From the NCBI GenBank assembly GCA_024699225.1, contig JAILPZ010000009.1:1-64000 (forward strand): DNA of 64,000 nt. Direction: 5' to 3'. This document shows positions 15,205 through 24,432 of this stretch, piece after piece; within the stretch, counting starts at the first letter, position 1, and every line of letters starts with the position of its first letter. Below the pieces are notes generated by a model, which saw nothing but the letters and a program-made list of their open reading frames with translations, was not told where the DNA came from and made no database searches. A program made the position numbers and the translations under genes. The DNA is from Sphaerochaetaceae bacterium. Lineage in GTDB: Bacteria > Spirochaetota > Spirochaetia > Sphaerochaetales > Sphaerochaetaceae.

Positions 15205-16497
15205 TCAGAGAATAGTTCCGTTAGGGATAACCTGATTCTTGTTAATAACGATAATTCCATCATGGATTGAGTATGCCTCAGTATCACAGTCAGGACGGGG
15301 AATATCATCAATACCTATACGGCAGCCCTCACCTATTCTTGCATTCATATCAATGATTGCACGCTTGATGATTGATCCCTTGCCAATACCCATGTTAGGA
15401 ATTCCCTTTCTTGCATTCTCATCCCTTTCCTCGGGTGTCTCGTAGTGAGTTGAACCCATTACGTATACACCGTCAAGAGAAGCACCGCTTTCAATAATTG
15501 TACGAACACCGATAATTGAGTTAACAATATAGGCGTTTGTAATAATTGAACCTTCAGATGTCAGAGAACTTGAGATGTTACAGAAGTTAATCTTTGAAGC
15601 AGGAAGGAATCTTCTATGTGTGTAAATCGGCATTTCCTCATCATAGAAGTTAAATCTCGGCTGAACCTTGGCCAGGTCTACGTTTGTATCGTAGAAGGCC
15701 TTGATTGTTCCAATATCCTCCCAGAAGTCATCAAACAGATAGGAAGCGAGCTTGTTGGTCTTAAGCAGGCCTGGAATAATCTCCTTACCAAAGTCTGTCT
15801 CTGTTCCTTCAAGAGCCTTTTCCATAACGTCTGCAGAGAAAATATAAATACCCATTGAAGCAAGGTATTCATTACTTGCATCTGCCTTCTTGTTCAGTGC
15901 GCTCTCAAGATAATCCGGGTTAACCTTGTACTCAGAAATATCAAGATCCGGAGCAGGCTTCTCGTAGAACTTTGTAATCATACCCTTCTTGTCTGTTGCC
16001 ATAATACCAAGACCTGTAGCCTCAGCTCTTGAAATTGGTTTTGCAGCAATAGTAAGATCGGCGCCTGATTCCTTATGACGCTTGAGCATCTCTCTGAAGT
16101 CCATTCTGTAAAGCTGGTCACCTGAAAGAATTACATAGTAGTCAGCCTTCTGGTCACGGAAGTGCTTGAGGTTCTTTCTTACAGCGTCAGCTGTTCCCTG
16201 ATACCAGGACTCGCTGCTGTATGTCTGCTCTGCTGAAAGAATTTCAACAAATCCGTTGCTGAACTGGTCAAAGTTGTAACTTGATGTTACATGGTTGTGC
16301 AGGGAGGCAGAATTGAACTGAGTAAGAAGATAAATCTTCATCATTCCACTGTTGATACAGTTTGAGATAGGAATATCAACAAGCCTGTACTTACCTGCAA
16401 GAGGAACAGCCGGCTTTGATCTGTCCTTTGTCAATGGGTATAATCTGGTACCCTTACCACCTCCGAGAATGATAGCAAGAACTTTGTCTTTCTTCAT
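15205..16497 (-). CDS. glgC: glucose-1-phosphate adenylyltransferase
   Basis: This 430-residue ADP-glucose pyrophosphorylase supplies ADP-glucose for glycogen. The nucleotide-binding signature GGGKGTRLYPLTKDRSKPAV is at the N-terminus (near residue 13). YYVILSGDQLYRMDF follows near residue 120, with a C-terminal left-handed beta-helix (repeating hydrophobic turns such as GSIIKRAIIDMNARIGEGCRIG). Shine-Dalgarno GGAGG is present. The ATG overlaps the glgA stop by 4 nt, so synthesis of the precursor and the polymer is coupled. Confidence 0.96.
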   Translation of the reverse strand: MKKDKVLAIILGGGKGTRLYPLTKDRSKPAVPLAGKYRLVDIPISNCINSGMMKIYLLTQFNSASLHNHVTSSYNFDQFSNGFVEILSAEQTYSSESWYQGTADAVRKNLKHFRDQKADYYVILSGDQLYRMDFREMLKRHKESGADLTIAAKPISRAEATGLGIMATDKKGMITKFYEKPAPDLDISEYKVNPDYLESALNKKADASNEYLASMGIYIFSADVMEKALEGTETDFGKEIIPGLLKTNKLASYLFDDFWEDIGTIKAFYDTNVDLAKVQPRFNFYDEEMPIYTHRRFLPASKINFCNISSSLTSEGSIITNAYIVNSIIGVRTIIESGASLDGVYVMGSTHYETPEERDENARKGIPNMGIGKGSIIKRAIIDMNARIGEGCRIGIDDIPRPDCDTEAYSIHDGIIVINKNQVIPNGTIL

Positions 16498-17933
16498 TTC
16501 CTACCTCCTTTCTTATTACCTTTTGTTATTTTTTCATAAACCTTAATATATTCGGCAGCTGATGCAGACCATGAGAAATCCTGCTTCATGGCTCTGTTTA
16601 CAACATTCTTGAAGTTGTCCCTGTGATAGAGCTCAACTGCCCTCTTAACATGTTTGACTATCTCATCTGAATTAAGATCTTCAAACACCAGACCTGTTCC
16701 GTCATCCGGTCTCTCATCCAGATCTATTACTGTATCAGCCAGACCACCTGTCTTACGGACAATAGGAATGGTTCCGTATCTCAGTGAATAAAGCTGGTTC
16801 AGTCCGCACGGTTCGTAACGGCTCGGCATGAGGAAGAAGTCTGCACCGGCTTCCACCATATGAGCAGCTTTGTTACTGAACAGGATGTTAACTGAAAGAT
16901 TTTCATTTCTTGAAGCTATCTCCTGAAGCTCCCTTTCTATCCTGCTGTCACCGGTACCGATTATTACAAACTGGATTTTCATGGTCCTGAGCATGGTTTC
17001 AAGACATGGAATTACAGCATCAAAACCCTTCTGTGAAGCTAAGCGGCTAATCATGGCAAAAAGAGGTACATTTGCAGATCTGGGGAGATTAAACTCCTTC
17101 TGAACTGCAGCCTTTACATCAGCTTTATTTGCCGGTTTTGCAGCTGAGAAATGAAATGGAATATTCGGGTCATTCAGAGGATCCCAGTCCTTCACATCTA
17201 TTCCGTTTACTATTCCCTTGAGCTTGCTCTTTCTCTTTCTGAGAAGATCATCAAGACCGCAGCCCTGCTCTTCACCCTGAATTTCCTTAGCGTATGTAGG
17301 ACTTACGGTTGTAATAAAATCACTGAAGGCTACGCCTGCCTTGAGCATGTTAACCTGACCGTCTCTGAAAAGAAGCTCATGAGGCTTTTCATTACTCATA
17401 AGATAATCCATTCTCTGGAAAGTTCCCTGGTAGGCCAGATTATGGATGGTAAAGACTGTCTTGGTATCCTTGTAGTACGGACTGTTCTTTTCCTTCAGAA
17501 AGTAAGGAAGAAGACCTGCAGTCCAGTCATGGCAGTGAATTACATCCGGCTTCCATTTAATTGCCGGACAAAGTTCCAGAGCTACCTTACAGAGAACTGA
17601 GAATCTGTCAAAATTATCTGCATACGGTTCAAAACTTGTATTACCGTAAATACCCTTTCTATCACAAAAATACGGATGACAGACAAAGTAATACTTTACC
17701 TTGTTAACTGTCTTAAGCCTTATCTCGACTTCCTCAACAGAGGAAAGCATTTTCACTGAGACCTTACATACTGCTTTGCCGGCATCCTCCACGGCAGTGT
17801 TATACGCAGGCACAATAATCCTGCAGTCCTGCCCCTTTGCATTAAGAGCAATCGGGAGTGAACCGACAACATCAGCCAACCCACCCGATTTTGAAAATGG
17901 GACGGCTTCACTTGTTACCATTAAAATATTCAT
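16494..17933 (-). CDS. glgA: glycogen synthase (GT5)
   Basis: This 479-residue cytoplasmic enzyme elongates alpha-1,4-glucan from ADP-glucose. The N-terminal KSGGLADVVGSLP (residue 16) is the ADP-glucose-binding motif. The GT5 C-terminal half shows SRLASQKGFDAV, MPSRYEPCGLNQLYSLRYG and TGGLADTV. Length is normal. There is no Shine-Dalgarno; a CATAAT box 6 nt before the ATG points to a leaderless message. It is the first gene of the glgA-glgC operon. Confidence 0.96.
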   Translation of the reverse strand: MNILMVTSEAVPFSKSGGLADVVGSLPIALNAKGQDCRIIVPAYNTAVEDAGKAVCKVSVKMLSSVEEVEIRLKTVNKVKYYFVCHPYFCDRKGIYGNTSFEPYADNFDRFSVLCKVALELCPAIKWKPDVIHCHDWTAGLLPYFLKEKNSPYYKDTKTVFTIHNLAYQGTFQRMDYLMSNEKPHELLFRDGQVNMLKAGVAFSDFITTVSPTYAKEIQGEEQGCGLDDLLRKRKSKLKGIVNGIDVKDWDPLNDPNIPFHFSAAKPANKADVKAAVQKEFNLPRSANVPLFAMISRLASQKGFDAVIPCLETMLRTMKIQFVIIGTGDSRIERELQEIASRNENLSVNILFSNKAAHMVEAGADFFLMPSRYEPCGLNQLYSLRYGTIPIVRKTGGLADTVIDLDERPDDGTGLVFEDLNSDEIVKHVKRAVELYHRDNFKNVVNRAMKQDFSWSASAAEYIKVYEKITKGNKKGGRK

Positions 17934-17939
17934 ATTTAA

Positions 17940-17967
17940 ATTATGAATCAGATTTCAGAAATAACAA
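17940..17967 (-). promoter_or_regulatory. candidate promoter of glgA (leaderless)
   Basis: On the minus strand TTGTTA (17962-17967), a 16-bp spacer and CATAAT (17940-17945) are followed by 6 nt and then the glgA ATG. The match is moderate. Confidence 0.4.
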
Positions 17968-17979
17968 GGAAAAAAGTTA

Positions 17980-18366
17980 TCAGATGAGCACAATTGAGGG
18001 AAAAAGAAGGTGAATTGAGGCAACAGCAAAGCTTATATAACCCAGTACTATCCCCTTCTGACCGTCCTCACCGTACCCGTCAACCTTGTCCAGAGGATTA
18101 AGAACCTGGTAGAGAACAAGAGCCAGAACTGTAAGAGCGGGAATTAAATCTCCGAGAAATGCAGGGCCCGGATCGAGGGGCATGAAGCACAGTCCAAGAA
18201 CAATTATTACCCCCAGAACAAGGGAAATAATTCTGTTTCTGCTGCTGTTTTCAAATATATTTCTTATGTTTATGAGAATCAGAACCTTGGTTCCGTACCT
18301 GTAGCTTAAAAGGACTGCGGTCCAGACAAACAGATACAACTCACTTAAAAGATAAAACTGTGCCAT
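17980..18366 (-). CDS. small membrane protein of unknown function
   Basis: I do not recognise this 128-residue protein. It has four predicted hydrophobic segments (AQFYLLSELYLFVWTAVLL, IISLVLGVIIVLGLCF, LIPALTVLALVLYQVL, GYISFAVASIHLLFPSIVLI). A basic loop (GTKVLILINIRNIFENSSRNR) lies after the first. I chose the ATG at 18366 because TATAAT (18373-18378, minus strand) lies exactly 6 nt upstream and there is no Shine-Dalgarno. It is divergent from the thiamine transporter operon and upstream of glgA on the same strand. Confidence 0.65.
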   Translation of the reverse strand: MAQFYLLSELYLFVWTAVLLSYRYGTKVLILINIRNIFENSSRNRIISLVLGVIIVLGLCFMPLDPGPAFLGDLIPALTVLALVLYQVLNPLDKVDGYGEDGQKGIVLGYISFAVASIHLLFPSIVLI

Positions 18367-18385
18367 AGTGCGATTATAGCACAGA

Positions 18386-18414
18386 TTGACACTACTCAGA
18401 CAAGCGTCTAACAT
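18386..18414 (+). promoter_or_regulatory. promoter of thiB-thiP
   Basis: A perfect TTGACA (18386-18391), a 17-bp spacer and TAACAT (18409-18414). The predicted RNA start near 18420 coincides with the first stem of the TPP riboswitch. Confidence 0.7.
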
Positions 18415-18418
18415 GAAT

Positions 18419-18498
18419 ATGTCCAGGGGTGGAGACAGAGTCTCCTGAGATCAAACCCTCGAACCTGATACGGATAATACCGGCGGAGGAAGGCACAT
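18419..18498 (+). promoter_or_regulatory. TPP riboswitch (thi-box)
   Basis: All conserved blocks of the thiamine pyrophosphate aptamer are present in order: AGGGGTGG near 18425, CTGAGA at 18445-18450, ACCCT, GAACCTGAT at 18461-18469, GGATAATACC at 18472-18481 and GGAGGAAGG at 18485-18493. The Shine-Dalgarno is inside the last block. ATGT (18419-18422) can pair with ACAT (18495-18498), so stem P1 would include part of the thiB start codon. TPP binding should therefore block translation directly. Confidence 0.95.
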
Positions 18499-19501
18499 GA
18501 AAAAACTCATTATCATTATGTCTCTTTTAGTGTTTATCGTGGTCTCTGTATGCGCACAGCCAGCTGCAGAGAAGTCAAATTCAAATGAAATTACAGTCTA
18601 CGCCTACGACTCATTTACCAGTGACTGGGGTCCCGGCGCCGACCTGGTTGCTGCCTTTGAAGAAGAAACCGGAGCAAAGGTAAACCTCATTGGTTACGAC
18701 GGAGCCGTTGAAATGCTCGCCCAGGTCAACTTTGAGGGAGAAAACTGCGAGGCAGACGTAGTACTCGGAATTTCAGACGACATGGAATGCGACAAAGACA
18801 TTTTCTACAAGTGGGAGCCCAAGTGCAGCGCCACCCTTAAAGGCTACAGGGAAGATAATCCGCTGATCCCCTTTGACTACGGATTTTTTGCCTTCATATT
18901 CAACTCAAGAGCAAACATGGTCAGACCCCAGAGCCTGAAGGACCTTACCTCAGAAGCCTATAAGGACCAGGTAATCCTCATTGACCCCAGAACCTCATCT
19001 GTAGGCCGCGGTCTCTTAATGTGGACAATCAGCGTCTTTGGCGAAGAAGAAGCCATGACCTGGTGGTCAGAGGTCTCTGACAATGCCCTCACAATTGCCT
19101 CCTCCTGGTCAAATGCCTACGGTCTTTTCACCGAGGGAGAAGCTCCTCTTGTATTAAGCTACACAACAAGCCCCATCTACCATGTTATGTACGAGGATAA
19201 CAGGGACTTTGTTGCCCTTGAGTTCTCAGAAGGTCACTACATGACAACAGAGTACATGGGTATTCTTAAAACTTCAGACAACAAGGACCTTGCAAAACAG
19301 TTCTGTGAATTCATTCTTACTGAAGGTCAGAGCAGAATTGCCACAGACAACACCATGTTCCCTGCAAACACAGAGACAGAGCTTCCTGAGGCCTTTGACT
19401 ATGCCCTCATGCCGTCTCTGATTGTCAACGAAAACGTTGAAACAGATGTATCAGCTCTTGATACCTACATTGATTTATGGACAAAAGCAGTCGTGCGCTG
19501 A
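18497..19501 (+). CDS. thiB: thiamine ABC transporter substrate-binding protein
   Basis: This 334-residue periplasmic binding protein has a signal peptide ending near SVCAQ, possibly a lipoprotein with Cys at about residue 19. It is unmistakably ThiB/TbpA: YAYDSFTSDWGPGADL, ADVVLGISDD, FDYGFFAFIFNS, DPRTSSVGRGLLMW, SNAYGLFTEGEAPLVLSYTTSP and FSEGHYMTTEY. It captures thiamine (and probably TPP/TMP). Its start codon is part of the TPP riboswitch stem, so it is repressed when TPP is plentiful. The last 25 nt overlap thiP. Confidence 0.96.
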   Translation: MKKLIIIMSLLVFIVVSVCAQPAAEKSNSNEITVYAYDSFTSDWGPGADLVAAFEEETGAKVNLIGYDGAVEMLAQVNFEGENCEADVVLGISDDMECDKDIFYKWEPKCSATLKGYREDNPLIPFDYGFFAFIFNSRANMVRPQSLKDLTSEAYKDQVILIDPRTSSVGRGLLMWTISVFGEEEAMTWWSEVSDNALTIASSWSNAYGLFTEGEAPLVLSYTTSPIYHVMYEDNRDFVALEFSEGHYMTTEYMGILKTSDNKDLAKQFCEFILTEGQSRIATDNTMFPANTETELPEAFDYALMPSLIVNENVETDVSALDTYIDLWTKAVVR

Positions 19502-21024
19502 AGTACACGGGAATAGTTTTATACACTCTCCTTTTTACCATACCTCTGCTCATTACGCTCTCATGTACAAATTTGCAGAGTTTAAAGGAGAGTGTTACAA
19601 ACACGTACTACCTGCATATCCTCTCATTTTCATTTAAGCAGGCACTTTTAAGCGCCCTGCTTTCACTTCTTGTGGGACTTCCGGGTGCGTACATAATGGC
19701 CTACAGGGACTTTCACTTCAAAAGGCCCCTGAAGGCTCTTTTTTCACTTCCGTTCATACTCCCGCCCATACTTGTTGTTCTGGGCTTTGTAGTTTTTTAC
19801 GGAAACAGCGGCTACCTTAATAAAATTCTCATGGCAGTCTTTGGTCTTGAGAAGGCTCCGCTGAAAATTCTCTATTCATTTAAGACAGTACTTTTAGCTC
19901 ACACATTCTACAACTTCCCCATTGTTATAACCCTTGTAAGTAACAGCATAAAAAAGATTGACCACAGCTGTGAGGAAGCAGCCGCAGCCGAGGGAGCTTC
20001 TTCTTTTCAGATATTCTCACGCATTATTCTTCCAAGAATTATCCCGGCTGCTGCAAGTGCTGCAGTAATAGTCTTTCTTTACTGCTTTACAAGCTTCTCA
20101 ATCATCCTTGTTCTTGGAGGAGGCCCTGAACTTACAACACTTGAAGTTGAAATTTACAGACAGGCCAAGACCAGTTCAAACATTGAGATGGCAGCAGCTC
20201 TGTCCATTCTCTCCACAGTTACGGTTTTAATTGTTCTTCTTTTAAACAGTGCAATTGAAAACCGCTCATCTGTTTTTGAAACAGACTACACAACAGTAAG
20301 AACCAGTAAGCTTAAGTTTTCAGAAAGAATATACCTGACAGCATCAACGCTTTTTGTTCTTCTGCCTCTTTTAAGCATATTTGTAAAATCAGGGACACAG
20401 CAGGCCTGGCAAACGGCACTTGGCACCCTTGAAAGTGCCTTCAACTCAGTAAAGGTTGCCCTGCTCTCATCCTTCATTTCAACAGCCCTGGCTCTAAGTA
20501 CAGCATACCTTCTTACATCAGTTAAGGGTAAAACAAGGGCAGCTCTTTCTGCATACTGCACCCTGCCCATGGTAACAAGTTCTGTAATAGCAGGTTTAAG
20601 CTACTACGTAATAGCCAGAAGATATTTCTTTGTACCTAATGCAGTTCTTTTAATACTCTCTCATGCAGTACTGGCCATGCCGTTCTGCCTGAGAACAATT
20701 AGAAGTATGTGGAAGGATATTCCTGTGGAGTTAATTGAAAGTGCAAGAAGCACCGGAGCCTCAGAGCGTCAGATATTCTATAAAATTCAGCTTCCCATTC
20801 TGCGTCCTGCAGTAAGAAGCTCACTTCTTTTTGCCTTTGCAATCAGCATGGGAGAGCTTAACTCAACCATGATTTTAACTTCAACTAAGTTCAGAACCAT
20901 ACCAATTCAGATTTACCGCATGGTGGGATCCTACAACTATGAGGGAGCCTGTGCTCTGGGAACTGTTTTGTGTGTAATTTGTTTTGCAGCCTTTGCTCTT
21001 ATGTCAAAGGATGATCAGAACTGA
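19477..21024 (+). CDS. thiP: thiamine ABC transporter permease
   Basis: This 515-residue double-domain permease has about twelve membrane segments and two EAA loops (CEEAAAAEGASSFQIFSRIILP near residue 165; LIESARSTGASERQIFYKIQLP near 415). ThiP is the usual partner of ThiB. The ATG lies inside the end of thiB (25-nt overlap), giving coupling. The expected ATPase gene thiQ does not follow; instead the convergent uvrB gene overlaps the last 10 nt. Confidence 0.93.
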   Translation: MDKSSRALKYTGIVLYTLLFTIPLLITLSCTNLQSLKESVTNTYYLHILSFSFKQALLSALLSLLVGLPGAYIMAYRDFHFKRPLKALFSLPFILPPILVVLGFVVFYGNSGYLNKILMAVFGLEKAPLKILYSFKTVLLAHTFYNFPIVITLVSNSIKKIDHSCEEAAAAEGASSFQIFSRIILPRIIPAAASAAVIVFLYCFTSFSIILVLGGGPELTTLEVEIYRQAKTSSNIEMAAALSILSTVTVLIVLLLNSAIENRSSVFETDYTTVRTSKLKFSERIYLTASTLFVLLPLLSIFVKSGTQQAWQTALGTLESAFNSVKVALLSSFISTALALSTAYLLTSVKGKTRAALSAYCTLPMVTSSVIAGLSYYVIARRYFFVPNAVLLILSHAVLAMPFCLRTIRSMWKDIPVELIESARSTGASERQIFYKIQLPILRPAVRSSLLFAFAISMGELNSTMILTSTKFRTIPIQIYRMVGSYNYEGACALGTVLCVICFAAFALMSKDDQN

Positions 21025-23108
21025 CCTATTCTGTTATTCTTAACGTTTTCTATCTCATCCCGCAGAAGTGCAGCCTTTTCAAACTCCAGGCGCTGTGCAC
21101 ATTCGAGCATCTGAGCCTCAAGTTCCTTTATGTACTTCTTTCTTTCCTTTGAATCCAGGAGGTTGTGGGAGGCGCGGCGGATCTTTATATCTGACTTTCC
21201 GTCCTCAACCTCGTCTTCCCTGTCGCGCTCGAGAATATCCTCAACAGCCTTTTTGATTGTCTGAGGTGTAATGTTGTGCTCGGCATTGTACTTCATCTGT
21301 ACTGCACGGCGGTGCGCTGTTTCCTCTATGGTCTCACGCATGGCGTCACTGACCCTGTCAGCATACATTATGACACGGCCCTCGGCATTGCGCGCAGCGC
21401 GGCCTGCGGTCTGGATAAGGGATGTGGTGCTTCTGAGAAAGCCTATTTTGTCGGCGTCCAGGATGGCTACAAGGGCAACTTCAGGCAGGTCCAGGCCCTC
21501 TCTGAGGAGGTTAATTCCGACAAGTACGTCAAATGTTCCCATTCTCAGGTCTCTGAGTATTTCCACGCGCTCGATCGTCTCTATGTCTGAGTGCAGATAT
21601 CTGACGCGGATTCCTTTTGAGGAGAAGAAGTCTGATATTTCTTCGGCCATCCGCTTTGTAAGCGTTGTGACCAGGACTCTTTCACCGCGCTCTGTGCACT
21701 TTCTGATTTCACCGAAGAGGTCCTCTATCTGGCCCTCTGAAGGACGCACTGAGATTTCCGGATCCAGAAGGCCTGTAGGTCTGATTATCTGCTCCACAAT
21801 GCGTTTTGAAAGTCTTTTTTCTTCCTTTCCGGGCGTAGCTGAGACAAAGATTCTCTGGCCGGTTACCTTGTCAAATTCGTCATATTTAAGGGGTCTGTTG
21901 TCCAAAGCGGACGGGAGGCGGAAGCCGTAGTTTACAAGGTTTTCCTTTCTGCTGTGGTCGCCCTCATACATGGCTCCGACCTGGGGAAGCGTTACATGGC
22001 TTTCATCTATGAATGTAAGAAAGTCGGGCTGGAAGTAGTCCAGAAGGACAGCAGGTCTTTCTCCGGGAGCCCTGTTGCTTAAAGGTCTTGAGTAGTTTTC
22101 AATCCCCGGGCAGTAACCTATCTCCTGAAGCATGTCCAAATCGTACTCAACGCGGGATTTGATTCTCTCGGCCTCCACCGGGCGCCCTGTGTTTGTAAAA
22201 TTCTCCCACTGCTCCTGCATCTCATCCCGGATTCTGTCCAAGGCAGCTAAGATCTGCTCTTTCGGAATAACAAACTGCTTGGCAGGATAAAGTGTAAACG
22301 TCTCTTCCTTATTAAGTTTCTCGCCCGTAAGGGGGTCAAACCACTGGATACTTTCAACAGTGTCCCAGTCAAGTGTTATGCGCACAGCACTTTCCACATA
22401 GGGCGGCCAGATGTCTATTATGTCTCCGTGGACACGGAAGGTTCCGTGGCTGAGAATAACGTCGTTTCTCTCGTACTGCATTCTTGTCATCTGCTCAAGT
22501 TCTGCCGCATGGTCAAAGAACATGCCGCGCCTGAACACATGGGTCATATCCCTGAGCGATACGGGGTTTGCAAGGCTGAAGATACAGGAAACTGTTGCAA
22601 CAACTATTACATCCCGTCTTTCCATAAGGGAGAATGCGGCACTGAGGCGCATTCTGTCTATTTCCTCGTTTACATCTGCATCTTTTTCTATGTAGAGGTC
22701 CTTACCGGGGACGTAGGCTTCAGGCTGGTAATAATCATAGGTTGATACAAAGTATTCAACACGGTTTTCCGGGAAAAATGACTTGAACTCACGGTAAAGC
22801 TGGGCCGCAAGTGTCTTGTTGTGGGATAAGATGAGAGTCGGTCTCTGAACCTTCTCTATGATTTTGGCCATGGTGTAGGTTTTTCCGCTTCCCGTTACTC
22901 CCTTGAGAGTCTGAAAGCGGTCCCCGGCCATTACGCCGGCAGAGAGTGCATCTATGGCCTGCTGCTGGTCTCCTGAAGTTTCAAACGGAGCATGGACTAC
23001 AAAGGGCTTGTCCAGCCACTGGACTGAGCCGTGTATGTTTTTTACAACCTCGCCTCCCCAGGAGGCATCCGGTTCCATAGTCTTTTTATCCATTATCTGT
23101 TCATCCAC
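21015..23108 (-). CDS. uvrB: excinuclease ABC subunit B
   Basis: This 697-residue nucleotide excision repair helicase loads onto damage with UvrA and recruits UvrC. It has Walker A (GVTGSGKTYT, near residue 65), the beta-hairpin STYDYYQPEAYVP, DESHVTLPQ, the helicase motif VSATPGKEE, and the C-terminal UVR motif (AQRLEFEKAALLRDEIE). The ATG at 23108 overlaps the end of the upstream protease gene; a second ATG at 23093 shares its stop codon, so either start is possible. It is co-transcribed with htrA. Confidence 0.96.
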   Translation of the reverse strand: MDEQIMDKKTMEPDASWGGEVVKNIHGSVQWLDKPFVVHAPFETSGDQQQAIDALSAGVMAGDRFQTLKGVTGSGKTYTMAKIIEKVQRPTLILSHNKTLAAQLYREFKSFFPENRVEYFVSTYDYYQPEAYVPGKDLYIEKDADVNEEIDRMRLSAAFSLMERRDVIVVATVSCIFSLANPVSLRDMTHVFRRGMFFDHAAELEQMTRMQYERNDVILSHGTFRVHGDIIDIWPPYVESAVRITLDWDTVESIQWFDPLTGEKLNKEETFTLYPAKQFVIPKEQILAALDRIRDEMQEQWENFTNTGRPVEAERIKSRVEYDLDMLQEIGYCPGIENYSRPLSNRAPGERPAVLLDYFQPDFLTFIDESHVTLPQVGAMYEGDHSRKENLVNYGFRLPSALDNRPLKYDEFDKVTGQRIFVSATPGKEEKRLSKRIVEQIIRPTGLLDPEISVRPSEGQIEDLFGEIRKCTERGERVLVTTLTKRMAEEISDFFSSKGIRVRYLHSDIETIERVEILRDLRMGTFDVLVGINLLREGLDLPEVALVAILDADKIGFLRSTTSLIQTAGRAARNAEGRVIMYADRVSDAMRETIEETAHRRAVQMKYNAEHNITPQTIKKAVEDILERDREDEVEDGKSDIKIRRASHNLLDSKERKKYIKELEAQMLECAQRLEFEKAALLRDEIENVKNNRIGQF

Positions 23109-24376
23109 CCGACATTCTCAGATGTTCTTTCAACCAGTACAACCTTAAGTGTCATTTCTGTTCCGTTGCGGTTGATTGTTACCTTAGCCGTGTCTCCGGG
23201 TCTTGTATTTCCCAGGGCTGTGTAAAGGTCTGAATACTCAGTTGTCTCCATTCCGTTTATGGCAGTTATAACATCTCCGCCGAGGTAGATCACGGAATCT
23301 CCGTAGAGAACCTGCTTTGTTCCACCCTTAAGACCTGCCTGTTCTGCCTTGCCGCCTGCAGCGACCTGACTTACCAGAATACCCTTGGATACTGAAAGAC
23401 CTGCATAGGAAACAATCTGCTGAGACAGCTGTACGGGAACTATATCAAGCCAGCCCCTGTTAACCTTTCCGTATTTAATAAGGTCCTGGGCAGCAGCATA
23501 TGCTGTATTTGAAGCTACTGCAAAGTTAAGGCCCTGACTTACTCCCGTATCAGAGTAGATGGATGAGTTAATTCCTATTACATAACCGTTTGAATCCAGT
23601 AGCGGTCCTCCGGAGTTTCCGGGGTTGATTGCTGCGTCTGTCTGGATCATGCCTAAAAGAAGGTTTCCGCTCTCATCCCTGATTGAACGGCTGAGACCTG
23701 AGATAATACCTGTAGAGAGGGTTCTGTCGTAGCCGAACGGGTTTCCTATGGCCAGAACCTTCTGTCCTACAACAAGCTTGTCTGAATCTCCGAATGTAAG
23801 ATAGTCAAACTTACTTCCGTCCTGTGTTGTTACCTTTAAAACTGCAATATCGTTTTCTGAATCCTCACCGACAAGTGTGGCGCTGTACTGTTTTCCGTCG
23901 GATGTTGTTACCAGAATGGAGTCTGCATTATCTATTACGTGGGCGCTGGTGATTATGTAGCCGTCTTCCGAGATAAAGAACCCCGAGCCTACGCCTGATG
24001 TGGGAATAACATCCAGAAAGGATGAAACGCCTGAGAATGTTGTATTTATGTAGACTACTGCCTTGCTGCAGGATTCAAAAACATATCTGTTCTGAAGCTC
24101 ATCTGCACTGTATGTCCATTCCTGACTGTCTCCCTGGAAAAGGGTCAGACCCTCATCAGAATAGAAAATATCATTTACAGAAACACCGGCAAGCTCCAGA
24201 AGACCCCTCTCTCCGTACTCGGATATAACTTCAATCATGGCAGTTCTCAAATCCTGCTGTCTCTTTCTCTGCTCGATTGAGCGTGTCCATGTAACAAGCA
24301 GAACTGCAAGAATTACAACGAGAACAACCGTTACTGATACTACTAAGATTTTTGTTACTTTTTTCGGGATTTTCAT
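23093..24376 (-). CDS. HtrA/DegP-type serine protease with PDZ domain
   Basis: This 427-residue protein has an N-terminal signal anchor (ILVVSVTVVLVVILAVLLVTW). A trypsin-like domain follows with catalytic His (ITSAHVID, about residue 145), Asp (ENDIAVLKV, about 180) and Ser (NPGNSGGPLL, about 255). A single C-terminal PDZ domain (VSKGILVSQVAAGGKAEQAGL to GDVITAINGMET) lies from about residue 320. It is a periplasmic quality-control protease of DegS/DegQ layout; about 90 residues between anchor and protease domain are not recognisable. There is no Shine-Dalgarno; TTGCAC-18-TAAAAT ends 7 nt before the ATG. Confidence 0.93.
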   Translation of the reverse strand: MKIPKKVTKILVVSVTVVLVVILAVLLVTWTRSIEQRKRQQDLRTAMIEVISEYGERGLLELAGVSVNDIFYSDEGLTLFQGDSQEWTYSADELQNRYVFESCSKAVVYINTTFSGVSSFLDVIPTSGVGSGFFISEDGYIITSAHVIDNADSILVTTSDGKQYSATLVGEDSENDIAVLKVTTQDGSKFDYLTFGDSDKLVVGQKVLAIGNPFGYDRTLSTGIISGLSRSIRDESGNLLLGMIQTDAAINPGNSGGPLLDSNGYVIGINSSIYSDTGVSQGLNFAVASNTAYAAAQDLIKYGKVNRGWLDIVPVQLSQQIVSYAGLSVSKGILVSQVAAGGKAEQAGLKGGTKQVLYGDSVIYLGGDVITAINGMETTEYSDLYTALGNTRPGDTAKVTINRNGTEMTLKVVLVERTSENVGWMNR

Positions 24377-24383
24377 AAGTCAG

Positions 24384-24413
24384 ATTTTACAGAATAACCA
24401 TGTAACAGTGCAA
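24384..24413 (-). promoter_or_regulatory. promoter of htrA-uvrB (leaderless)
   Basis: On the minus strand TTGCAC (24408-24413), an 18-bp spacer and TAAAAT (24384-24389) are followed by 7 nt and then the htrA ATG. No ribosome-binding site lies between. Confidence 0.6.
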
Positions 24414-24432
24414 GGAGATAAGAGAGGAGCCG

